Shown piece by piece: positions 39,641 through 48,405 of a DNA stretch of 64,000 nucleotides. Each line of letters starts with the position of its first letter. Positions within the stretch are counted from its first letter, which is position 1. Under the pieces are notes generated by a model. That model saw only the letters and a program-made list of their open reading frames with translations, was not told the origin of the DNA and made no database searches. The translations under genes were made by a program, and so were the position numbers. This DNA is from Symbiodinium natans (Eukaryota > Sar > Dinophyceae > Suessiales > Symbiodiniaceae). Location of the stretch: assembly GCA_905221605.1 (NCBI GenBank), contig CAJNDS010002082.1:237501-301500 (forward strand), given 5' to 3'.

Positions 39641-41127
39641 ATGAAGTTCTTCAAGGCCGTGGCAATCGCAGGCTTCGGTTTTGCCGCAGCTCAAGACGAT
39701 GCGTGCCACTCGGCGCACACCGCCAAGGCGGACTGCGCCGCGGATGCCAAGTGCACCTGGTGCGAGGCATCTGCCGTGCCCAGCGCCTGCTACACCAAGG
39801 AGGACGCCAAGAAGCTCCCACCGGCCGTGTTCACCTGCGCGACAAAGGCGCGCCGGTCCGAGCTGCTCCTCCGTGCGGAGGTGGAGAAGCTGGGCGTGGT
39901 CTGGCGCGGAAACGCTTCCAGCCAGAGCTCCCACGAGTTGCTTGAGGCCGCAGAGTTGCCCTCGGACTTCAGCTGGTGCAACAAGGATGGCAAGAGCTAC
40001 TGCACCATGTCCCGCAACCAGCACATCCCGCAGTACTGCGGATCCTGCTGGGCCCACGGCGCCATCTCAGCGCTGGGCGACCGCATCAAGATCGCGCGCA
40101 ACGCCCAGGGCGTGGACATCAACCTCGCAGTGCAGCACCTGCTGAACTGCGGCGGCGTGGGCACCTGCAAAGGCGGCAGCGTCGACGGGCCTTACCAGTG
40201 GCTCATGGAGATGTCCAAGAAGGGCACCGGCATCAGCTACGAGACGGCGAACCCCTACGTGGCCTGCACTTCGGACTCCGATGAGGGCTTCTGCAAGTAC
40301 GTGGACACCTCCTGCAAGGCCTTAAACGTGGCCCGCACCTGCGGCAGCTTCTCCCAAGAGGGCGGTCCTTGCACAGGCCTCGGCGAGTTCCTTATCCCTC
40401 TTGGGAATAAGTTTTTAATTTTTTTGTGTATATAAAACCCAAGAGGATTTTTAAAATACTGTTTTTTCTTAAGGTTCTTAGGGGAGTATAGGTTTCCCAA
40501 CGCCACGATCTCGGACTACGGATCCATCTCGGGGGCCGACGCCATGATGAAGGAGATCTTCCACCGTGGTCCGACCCTTTGTAGGTCTTAGTGGTACCCT
40601 TTACCCTTTTCTTTTTGGGTTCTATTCAAAATAACCAACCCAAAAAAGGGGTGCCCTTATCGTAATTAGTAATATGGTTGCTGGGCTACCAAGGATCTCG
40701 TGTGGCGTGGACGCCAACCCCCTGCTGAACTACGAGTCCGGCATCATCAAGACCCAGGGCGAGGGTGTGGACCACGTGGTCTCCGTGGTGGGTTGGGGCA
40801 CGGACCCCCAAGACGGAATGTTCTGGATCGTCCGCAACTCATGGGGCGAGTACTGGGGCGAGATGGGCTACTTCCGCGTCGCGAAGGGCGCCCTGCTCCT
40901 GGAGGACCAGTGTTCCTGGGCGGTGCCGGGCAGCTTCACGGCCGCGGAGAAGCTTAGCAGCCCAGTGGTGCCCTTTTCCCTTTTTTTTTGGTTTTGGGTT
41001 CCCTCAACCCAAAAAAGGGTGCCCTGATTTTACTATGGTTACTGGGCTACTAAGGAAGAAGAACCAGGTGCACTGCCATGAGGGCGGTGACAACTGCAAG
41101 GCCAAGGCCGCGCAGATCGTCGTCTGA
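39641..41127 (+). CDS. Cathepsin X/Z-like cysteine protease (4 exons)
   Basis: Exons 39641-40386, 40492-40572, 40694-40951 and 41055-41127 join in frame to 385 residues ending TGA. A peptidase C1 papain-family protein, probably a lysosomal or secreted carboxypeptidase. Residues 1-18 are a signal peptide (MKFFKAVAIAGFGFAAAQ). Residues 22-66 form a Cys-rich module with a CTWCEA core, of PSI-like appearance. A short propeptide follows, then the protease from about 107 (LPSDFSW). HIPQY at 128-132 is the mini-loop diagnostic of cathepsin X; CGSCW gives Cys136, DHVVSVVGWG gives His303, and RNSWG gives Asn324. All three introns correspond to short inverted-repeat elements. Intron 2 starts GA and intron 3 starts GC or GA, as known for dinoflagellates. 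Exons contain no telomere repeats. High GC at third positions. Confidence 0.95.
40387..40491. mobile_element. Cathepsin intron 1 containing a family J element
   Basis: GT (GTTCC) to AG (TATAG). Contains CCTCTTGGGAATAAG ... ATATAAAACCCAAGAGG, a 9-bp inverted repeat, followed by a T-rich arm; matches 8979-9046. Splicing restores GLGEFPNATISDYG. Confidence 0.75.
40573..40693. mobile_element. Cathepsin intron 2, family A introner with GA donor
   Basis: Right end GGTTGCTGGGCTACCAAG; left end diverged (CTTTGTAGGTCTTAGTGGTA). GACC at the left and GATC at the right of the element look like a 4-bp target duplication with one change. Removing one copy plus the element restores HRGPISCGV, so the original exon was regenerated exactly. 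Confidence 0.85.
40952..41054. mobile_element. Cathepsin intron 3, family A introner
   Basis: CTTAGCAGCCCAGTGG ... TTACTGGGCTACTAAG: 14-bp inverted ends with one mismatch, GAAG on both sides. The splice may start GC at 40952 or GA at 40949; both keep the frame (EKKKNQ or EKKNQ). Confidence 0.85.
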
Positions 41128-41859
41128 GCCCGTGCCCATGCTATCAGCACCTTCCGGCGGGCACGACTTGGCGATCGACTGCGCAAGATGCAGTAGATTC
41201 TAGTATCCATTACCATGCGTGTCTTTACCAGTCATAGTTTTGCACGGCTTCTTTTGGGAAGTGGTGCCAGACCAGAAAAGGACTTGGGCCCCGGCCCGGC
41301 TGTCTCTGGAGTTTCAATCCAGGCAGCCCACGGCCAGGGGCGGGACGGGTGGCGCATGATTGGGCCCACCTGCGCCGAGTCTGCAAGAAATCCAGTGCAC
41401 GGAACTGACGCTTGCAGGCTTCGTGCAAGAAAATAAAACAAGACCATGGACAGAGTCGGACAGCCTGGCGTGTCCGAGTGTGAGCGACCCTAAACCCAAA
41501 CCCCTAAACCCTAAACCCTAAACCTACTCTAACCCTCCACCCCAACATGAACTTCTGCTGTCTGTAGTGCCGGGGTCTTGCGAAACTTTCGTATGCGAGT
41601 GCTTTAATTCCCCAAACGTCCAAAATCCCCACAGCTTAAGCCTAAAAGCCGTTAAACAACACCCAAGCAATCCTACAGAAGCCAAGTACCCCAAAACGCT
41701 GCAGTGTGCCTCGCCTGGCCTGTCCTACCGTGAGTGATTGAACCCTAAACCCTAAACCCTATACCCTAAACCCTAAACCCTAAACCCTAAACCCTAAACC
41801 CTAAACCCTAAACCCTAAACCCTAAACCCTAACCTTTATAAAGATACCCTGGCTGGCAG
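41128..41859. other. 3' flank of cathepsin and repeats
   Basis: No exon supported. Contains a 26-bp copy of the sequence at 16929 (41462-41487) and a weaker one at 41713. A CCCTAAA array lies at 41742-41832. Confidence 0.5.
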
Positions 41860-41932
41860 GTGAAGTCTGCTGGCGGTATCATGCCCAAAGTCTCCCAGAC
41901 GCCTCTCGTGCCAACTTGGTAGTACTTGTCGC
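41860..41932 (+). CDS. Candidate exon
   Basis: After CTGGCAG the frame reads EVCWRYHAQSLPDASRANLV followed by VLVA, donor GTAGGGTTTAGGG. C-rich upstream, G-rich downstream. Confidence 0.55.
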
Positions 41933-41934
41933 GT

Positions 41935-42012
41935 AGGGTTTAGGGTTTAGGGTTTAGGGTTTAGGGTTTAGGGTTTAGGGTTTAGGGTTTAGGGTTTAGG
42001 GTTTAGGGTTTG
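41935..42012 (+). repeat. TTTAGGG array, about 10 copies
   Basis: Perfect 7-mers immediately at the proposed donor. Confidence 0.95.
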
Positions 42013-42466
42013 GGGTTTAGTGTTTATATAGTGAGGGCTGAAGGATTCAGGGGTACTGTTGCTACAAAATAGGCTTACAACAGGTGCTTTCTAATTCCCC
42101 TACGCTGCGGAGACTAGTCCTACGTGAAGCCTTTCTTTTTTTATCAGTCGCCAAACTCGGAGTTTCAGGGCACGCCCTGTTCAGCCTCAAGCCTAAACCA
42201 CCCTGCTTATGGGCGCAACTGCCTGCCCCTAAACCCTAAACCCTAAACCCTAAACCCTAAACCCTAAACCCTAATTTTCAAGGCTTCGAGGCTTGGAACA
42301 TGACCCTCCGCCCCGAATCCACTCTAAGATCACCGAAGTCGAGGCTCCTGAGCCCCAAGCACTAGACTTGGGGTTTTTGGGGTTTTGGGGGTTTTGGGGT
42401 TTAGGGTTTAGGGTTTGGGGTTTGGGGTTTAGGGTTTAGGGTTTAGGGTTTAGGAGCTTCCCTAAG

Positions 42467-42556
42467 CCCAAGTCGGTGGAAGGGAAGGAGCGAAGCCCTA
42501 AACGTGACGAGATGTGCTCCAGAGGCACGGAGCCTTGTGGTACTACTCCTCGGCTT
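42467..42556 (+). CDS. Candidate exon, charged
   Basis: After TCCCTAAG, 30 phase-0 codons (PKSVEGKERSPKRDEMCSRG then TEPCGTTPRL) to a GTGATC donor. Includes an AGCCCTAAACG stretch, so telomere-like bases may be part of coding sequence here. Confidence 0.5.
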
Positions 42557-42635
42557 GTGATCTCCTACCTCCTCATCCCGAAGAGTTGACAAAAAAACCC
42601 TGAGCCCGAAAACCCTCCATCAAGAAATCCCGAAA

Positions 42636-42829
42636 CACTAAACCCTAAACCCTAAACCCTAATCCCTAAACCCTAAACCCCAAACCCTAAACCCTAAACC
42701 CTAAACCCTAAACCCTAAACCCTAACCCTAAACCCTAAACCCTAAACCCTAAACCCTAAACCCTAAACCCTAAACCCCTAAGCCCCTAAGCCCCTAAGCC
42801 CCTAAGCCCCTAAGCCCCTAAACCCTAAG
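42636..42829 (-). repeat. CCCTAAA array ending in CCCCTAAG octamers
   Basis: About 20 CCCTAAA units followed by six CCCCTAAG units (about 42774-42820). Confidence 0.95.
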
Positions 42830-42897
42830 CCACCGACTGCTGAGGCTCGCCATGAAACCTGATGTCGTCAAGGCCCTGCTCCGCTCATGGCATTCAG
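42830..42897 (+). CDS. Candidate exon
   Basis: After CCCTAAG the frame reads HRLLRLAMKPDVVKALLRSW then HS. Amphipathic helix; family unknown. Confidence 0.55.
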
Positions 42898-43343
42898 GGC
42901 TTTGCCGGCTCTAAGGGTTTGAAGGGCCGGGGGGGAACTTGAAAGGTTTAGGGTTTAGGGTTTAGGGTTAGGGTTTAGGGTTTAGGGTTTGGGGTTTGGG
43001 GTTTGGGGTTTGGGGTTAGGGTCCAGGGTCCAGGGTCTAGGGTCTGGGGTCTTGAAGGGTCAACACCAGAGGATAACTTATTTTTGTTTACCGCAACTGA
43101 GGTACCTAAAGCCCCATACTTGCGACTACCCGTACCCTAAACCCTCAAACCCTAAACCCTTGCCTTCAAGTAGTATAGGGCCTACTTTCAACCTTTTTGC
43201 TTTACGGTTCGCCGTTTCGGGTGAGAAATGGTGAGGGCTTCCTAGGGTTTAAAGGGTTTCGAGGGTTCATCTTACTGGATCATAGTAGGGAAGGAGGTTC
43301 AAGGGTATAGAATAGGGGGAAATGCCGTGCTTAATTTCCCCAG

Positions 43344-43548
43344 TCCTTGCTAAGAACTGGGGGGTTACATGGGCTTGCCCGATTCACGGAACCCTGGCCG
43401 GCTTTGCACTGGTCGCCATGCTCCATCCTCAGCCCAAAAAGGTCAAAACGCCCACCTGCGACCTCGTCACCCCCGAAATGGTGTATACACTAAGCCCCGA
43501 GAGTCCGATCGCCAAGGCGACTTGTAGCAAGCGGTCAGATCATCACCC
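43344..43548 (+). CDS. Longest unassigned exon, ends at a family F introner
   Basis: After TTTCCCCAG about 68 open codons (LAKNWGVTWACPIHGTLAGF ... TCDLVTPEMVYTLSPESP ...) run exactly to the element at 43549. No family recognised. Confidence 0.65.
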
Positions 43549-43641
43549 TTAGGTGGGTAACCTTTATCCTCTGGGAAGAGTATAAACCCCTTTAAAACCC
43601 AAAAGGTTAACCCTATCTCCCGAAGGGAACTCAGCACCTAT
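43549..43641. mobile_element. Introner-like element, family F
   Basis: CTTAGGTGGGTAACCTTTAT ... AAAAGGTTAACCC ... GGGAACTCAGCACCTA. Inner GGTAACCTTT/AAAAGGTTAACC arms are conserved with 46131 and 30544. Confidence 0.7.
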
Positions 43642-43664
43642 GCTCAGGGGTTCCCCTCTCCATA

Positions 43665-43754
43665 AACCCCCCCCCTAGGTTCCCCTCGTAATTAAGGCTA
43701 TTTAGGGAGATTTAAGCTTAACTACGGTCGTTTAAAGGGGGAACCTAGGGGGGG
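43665..43754. mobile_element. Inverted-repeat element, family L
   Basis: CCCCCCCTAGGTTCCCC ... GGGGGAACCTAGGGGGGG: 17-bp near-perfect inverted ends around about 55 bp. Confidence 0.6.
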
Positions 43755-43771
43755 TAGCACTTGACGAAACA

Positions 43772-43884
43772 AGGTACTCTGTACTGATGACTGTACTTGT
43801 AACCATATTACGGCACTTAAGGGGCTTGTAAGTGGGTCATAAGTACAGTTATAATTGGCTAGTAAGCACCATGAACCTCCAAGT
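43772..43884. mobile_element. Family C element, left arm decayed
   Basis: Right end CACCATGAACCTCCAAGTA and inner AAGTACAGTTATAATTGGCT then AGTAAG match 21355-21451. Confidence 0.6.
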
Positions 43885-43936
43885 ATAGGGGGCGTAGTAG
43901 GGAAGCCCATGATATGCACCAGACTTCTCGCTGCAG

Positions 43937-44013
43937 GACGACTTCGTGAGGTCGGCCCTGAAGTCGACGCAAACGGAAAACCCGGCCAAGGACCACGCGC
44001 GCCTTGGCCAGAT
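43937..44013 (+). CDS. Well-delimited internal exon
   Basis: Acceptor CTTCTCGCTGCAG, reads DDFVRSALKSTQTENPAKDH followed by ARLGQ, donor GTTTAGG. Helical, charged. Confidence 0.65.
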
Positions 44014-44606
44014 GTTTAGGTTTTAGGGTTCAAAAAAGTTACATAGGGTTTAGGGTTTAGGGCCTGTTTAGGGTTTAGGGTTTAGGGTTTAGGGTTTAGG
44101 GTGTAGGGGTTAGGGTTCAGGGTTGAGGGTTAGGGGGTTTTACGATTCAGGGTGGAGGGCTCCGATATAAGTGCGGGTTTAGGGCCGCAAAGCCCTTTCT
44201 CTTTGAGTGAGTTCTTTTCCACCCCATCAGAAGGGTGTCGGTTCTACTCGGCATGGAGACACCGAAGTCAAGACCATGAAACTGGGCTGCTTCTGCCGTG
44301 GAATGGTTTACGGGGTTTAGAGTTTGGGTCTTATAGGCTAGGGCTAGGGGTTTTGATGAGAGAAAGAGAGAGAGACATATGTGTGTACATATACACATAT
44401 TAAAATACATATATTTGCCTTCGTAGCCGGTTTGCCCCTTAAGCACTAGCGAACGAGAACGACAGAAAGAAAGACATGCAAACAAAAAGAGACCGTAAGA
44501 GCATAAAGTAAGACATGAATAACGACAGAGATGAAGAAAGAAGTCAAGACAGAAACAGAAGAGAGAGGAAGAGGGCCAGTAGCTGATCTCTGCAACTGAC
44601 GGCCAG

Positions 44607-44647
44607 GTTTGTGCGCGAGTACGTGGCCAGGAGCGTCCCAAGTTGGG
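44607..44647 (+). CDS. Possible small exon
   Basis: After ACGGCCAG the frame reads FVREYVARSVPSW to a GTTCGTG donor. Confidence 0.45.
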
Positions 44648-44649
44648 GT

Positions 44650-44935
44650 TCGTGTGTGCGTTTGGTCTGCGGCTTTCTTTATTCTAATACTATATTATGT
44701 GGTATTTTTAAGTTTTCTTTGGTTTATATGATTCTAGCATGATATGAATATGTTGTTGTGCTGTTGTATTGATAGATCGTTAAACCATTATGTTACTATA
44801 TTAGTAGAATATGATTAATATAATGTTGTTGTACTCTCATTTAACATATTTTTATACTTGCATTCTTAACAAGTATGTTATGATTGTCTTGATATGTCAA
44901 CAAACTGTATGTTTTATTCTGTTGTTCTTCCGGCA
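44650..44935. other. AT-rich island
   Basis: About 70% A+T with no telomere repeats and no long frame, unlike the rest of the window outside 52.3-53.5 kb. TTGTTGTNCT recurs. Could be a degraded element or organelle-derived sequence; no gene recognised. Confidence 0.5.
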
Positions 44936-45033
44936 CAAAAGACCCTTGACCCCGCGAAGCTAAGGGACCATGTCACTACCCTCCGAACCTCAAGCCCCTG
45001 CCCTAAACCCTGAACCCTAAACCCTCCGTGGAG

Positions 45034-45100
45034 GAAGCTGCAGGAAGCGAAGGAGAATGACGATGCGGTGAACGACCCGAACCTGGCCCATTGGCTGCTG
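45034..45100 (+). CDS. Well-delimited internal exon
   Basis: After CCGTGGAG the frame reads KLQEAKENDDAVNDPNLAHW followed by LL, donor GTTTAGGG. C-rich repeat upstream. Confidence 0.65.
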
Positions 45101-45214
45101 GTTTAGGGTTTCCTATAAACCCTAAGCCCTAAACCCTAAACCCTAAACCCTAAACCCTAAACCCTAAACCCTAACCAGGGCAATTCGGGTAGGGTTTCGA
45201 AGTTCAGGGCCTAG

Positions 45215-45290
45215 AAGAGTGATGCAGAGAATTTGCCAAACAGGGTACAACGTTTCCGAGTTCCGTGCAAAGACCCGGCAACCCAAACCC
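45215..45290 (+). CDS. Candidate exon
   Basis: After GGGCCTAG the frame reads KSDAENLPNRVQRFRVPCKD then PATQ. The donor could be GTACAA at about 45245 or further on. Confidence 0.45.
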
Positions 45291-45343
45291 TGCATTCTCA
45301 AGTTCAGGGTTTAGGGCTCAGGGTTTAGGGTTTAGGTCTGCAG

Positions 45344-45447
45344 TTGAAAGAGAGATGTCCTCTTGTCACGTCCTGCAAATCTGCAAAAAGGGTTGTGGTC
45401 GAAATCTCATCAGAACCTGTCTTGAGAGATGCTGTGCCGCCTGACAC
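45344..45447 (+). CDS. Well-delimited internal exon
   Basis: Acceptor GGTCTGCAG, reads LKERCPLVTSCKSAKRVVVE followed by ISSEPVLRDAVPPD, canonical donor GTAAGC. Confidence 0.7.
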
Positions 45448-45509
45448 GTAAGCAAGCAAACTGCCTGCGAAGTCCAGTAGGGTCTAGGGCTCAGGGTTGA
45501 AGGGAACAC

Positions 45510-45742
45510 CCCTGAACCCTAAACCCTAAACCCTAAACCCTAAACCCTAAACCCTAAACCCTAAACCCTAAACCCTAAACCCTAAACCCTAAACCCTAAA
45601 CCCTAAACCCTAAACCCCCTAAACCCTAAACCCTAAACCCTAAACCCTAAACCCTAAACCCTAAACCCTAAACCCTAAACCCTAAACCCTAAACCCTAAA
45701 CCCTAAACCCCAACCACGAACCCTAAACCCTAAACCCTAATC
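45510..45742 (-). repeat. Longest CCCTAAA array, about 30 copies
   Basis: Near-perfect 7-mers with one CCCCTAAA and one CCCCAACCACGAA interruption. Confidence 0.95.
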
Positions 45743-46051
45743 CAAGCTGGACTAGGCACTGGCATGTGAAGCCTCGACGAAGACTCACTAATCGAATGCG
45801 AGGACTAGACCCTCAAACCCAAGACCGAGCGGGTTTAGGGTTTAGGGTTAGGGTTAGGGTTCAGGGTTTAGGGTTTAGGGTTTAGGGTTTAGGGTTTAGG
45901 GTTGGGGAACTCTTATTCCCTTATTTACATATGCCTTATGTCGTCCCAATATACCTAAGTAGCCCCTAAATAACCCCTAAATATCCCCTATGGTCCCTCA
46001 TAAGGGTCCCTCCTTTAGTCCCTTGGATGAACCCCAAAACTCAAACCCTAG

Positions 46052-46134
46052 CGATCCTTCACCTCAAGCCGGGACCTCGAAATTTCCGGGACGCGCACGC
46101 CCGAGAGCTAAGTTCGGGTTGTGTGTTTGCCTTA
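46052..46134 (+). CDS. Candidate exon ending in a family F element
   Basis: After AACCCTAG the frame reads DPSPQAGTSKFPGRARPRAK followed by FGLCVC. The donor would be GTGCTGG just inside the element's left end. Confidence 0.5.
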
Positions 46135-46235
46135 GGTGCTGGGTGGGGTAACCTTTAACCTTTCGGGGTAGCATAAAATTCCCTTTAAAATCCAAAGGTG
46201 AACCTTTGTTTGCGCTAAGGGGACTGAGCATCTAA
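46131..46235. mobile_element. Introner-like element, family F
   Basis: CTTAGGTGCTGGGTGGGGTA then ACC ... AAAGGTGAACC ... GACTGAGCATCTAAG. Ends AG at the right as in the copy at 30544. Confidence 0.7.
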
Positions 46236-46621
46236 GTTAGTTCAGTCGTACATCGTCTTTATACTCTTCTAGTTTTTGATGTTTTTTTTCCCGGGCTTTG
46301 GCGATCCTTGGACATATTGGGTACGCTGGTGTGAGGTATTCTTGGGGTTTGGAGTCACAGCCCTCTTTGTGTTCCAAAGTTTGGAGCACCTCGAGGCGTA
46401 TCTTGGGGGCATGTTCGGGCATATTCCGGGTCTATGCTTGGGGTAGGGTTTAGGGGTTGGGGGTTAGGGTTTAGGGTTTAGGGTTACTTCGTGCATACAG
46501 GGGCCCTAAACCCTTAAAAAACCTGGGGCACAATTGGGGGTTTTAGGGTTGAGGGGTTGGGGAGTTTAGGGTTTGGGGTTTAGGGCGTAGGGTTTAGGGT
46601 AGCAAAAGGGCTTAGGGTAAA

Positions 46622-46705
46622 GTGGAGGTCATCGACGACCTGGACGCCCACTTGGAGCTTGGCAAGACTCTGGCCGCGGGGCCCGGAATGAAAGTCAGAC
46701 TTAGG
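46622..46705 (+). CDS. Candidate internal exon, acidic
   Basis: After AGGGTAAAG the frame reads EVIDDLDAHLELGKTLAAGP and GMKVRLR to a GTTCAGGG donor. Confidence 0.6.
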
Positions 46706-46777
46706 GTTCAGGGTTTAGGGTTCAGGGTTCAGGGTTTAGGGTTTAGGGTTTAGGGTTTAGGGTTTAGGGTTTAGGGT

Positions 46778-46885
46778 TCTACTACTTGCTTAAGAACCCC
46801 AGAAACTTAAAAGCATTTTCCCCTATATTGCCCTTATCAGGAAGAACAGTTCTATTTTGGGGGCACTCTTAAGCAGTTAGTAGAA
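46778..46885. mobile_element. Introner-like element, family D, best copy
   Basis: TTCTACTACTTGCTTAAGAA then CCCC ... GGGG then CACTCTTAAGCAGTTAGTAG and AA, centre CCTATATTGCCCTTATCAGG. Inserted directly after a TTTAGGG array. Confidence 0.7.
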
Positions 46886-47361
46886 CAGAGTTCCAGTGCC
46901 TTGGGGGGGGGGGGGGGGTTTAGGGTTTCGGGCTTGGATGGGTGCATGTTGTAGGAAAGCCCCTTCAACTTCCAGCGTGTAGGGTTTGAGGTTTAAACTC
47001 CCTGCCGCAATGATACCCTAAACTCCATGAGCTCCCGCAAGCCCTTTTGCTCCCTTCAAGCTCGAACCCGGGGTTTAGAAGTCCCCGACCCCAAACCCAA
47101 ATCCCGAACCCTAATGCAACCACTAAAAAATCTAAACCATAACCCTGTTCACCCTAGTTAAACCCTAAAAACTGTTAGCCCTAAACCCTTAGGCCTAAAG
47201 AGGGCTATGTCGGGGAATCGATTACAGTAACGGTCCCTTCTTGGGGGTCCTCCTTTTACCCCCCGACACCCTGAACCCTAAACCCGCAACCCTAAATCCT
47301 AAACCCGAAACCCTAGACCCTAAATCCTAAACCCTAAACCCTGAACCCTAAACCCTAAATT

Positions 47362-47430
47362 GAATATTTCGAATCCCTGGCCGAGGCGACAGGAAGCGTG
47401 GCCCAGGTTCTTCAAGCCAAGGCGCGCCCG
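47362..47430 (+). CDS. Last exon before the 6 kb block
   Basis: Reads EYFESLAEATGSVAQVLQAK then ARP, with a possible GTTGGAG donor. Start uncertain (no good acceptor at the left). Confidence 0.5.
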
Positions 47431-47639
47431 GTTGGAGGGGGGGGGAGGGGGGGGGGGGGGGGGTGGGTGGCTTAAATAGGGTCTATTTGGAAGCTGAGAG
47501 TCGTGTTTTGGTGTGGTAGATAGAAAGGAAAGGGCATGATAAAGTAGCGAGAGGAGCTCTTCAATTCCCTTCCTTATCTCCTATGCTCTTTTCCTTCTTT
47601 ATTGCAACAGGAGAAGACAGGAAAAGGGCTTCCATTCCC

Positions 47640-48360
47640 CACTTGTTCTTCCTTTCTTGTGTTTTTGTCATTTAGAGGGGAACAGGAGAAGAGGAGGGAG
47701 AGAGAAGGAGAGGGGAGAGATAACAGGAATCCAATTTCAGTGGAATAGCAAAGAAAAGAATAGAAGAGAGATGAATAGAGAAGAGGGAGAGACAAAACGA
47801 GGCGCTGATAAGATGGCACTCTTCTTTATCTATCCTATCTCCCTTATCTCCTTTACCTTCCTAGGCTTTATCATTCAAGTTCTTTTCTTGTGTTTTATCA
47901 GTTAAACGGAAACAGAAGGAGAGAAGGGAACGGGAAGTGAGAGAGGAGAGACAAAAAGGAGGCCATTTTAATTTTCTGGAAGGGTACTGAACAGAAGAGA
48001 GGAGACAAGAAACAAGGAGACGGAGGAACACAACAAGGCGCAAAGAAGATGGCACTCTTCTTTATCTATCATCTCTCCCTTCCTTGTCTCTCCCTTTTCC
48101 CTCGATTATTAAAAAGGACAAGACCTCTTCGCAGATAGGTGCCCTCTCTCCTCTTCAGGAAGCCCCCTTGCCCTTATTTTGCTTGCCTTCTGAAACGACA
48201 AGGAAAACAACACATAGAAAGAGAGGAAATGGAATGAACCAATAGGCAATGGAGCTCTTCAATTTCTTTCCCTATCTCTTTTCTTCTTTTTTCATTCTTC
48301 ATTCAACAAGGAAAAGAAGCTTCCTTTTGTGTGTTTTTGAGATTTAAAGGAGAACAAGAG

Positions 48361-48405
<45 letters not shown>

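Noticed and set aside
39491-40057. 188-residue minus-strand frame
   Set aside because: Antisense shadow of the GC-rich cathepsin exon 1, whose protein motifs are unambiguous.
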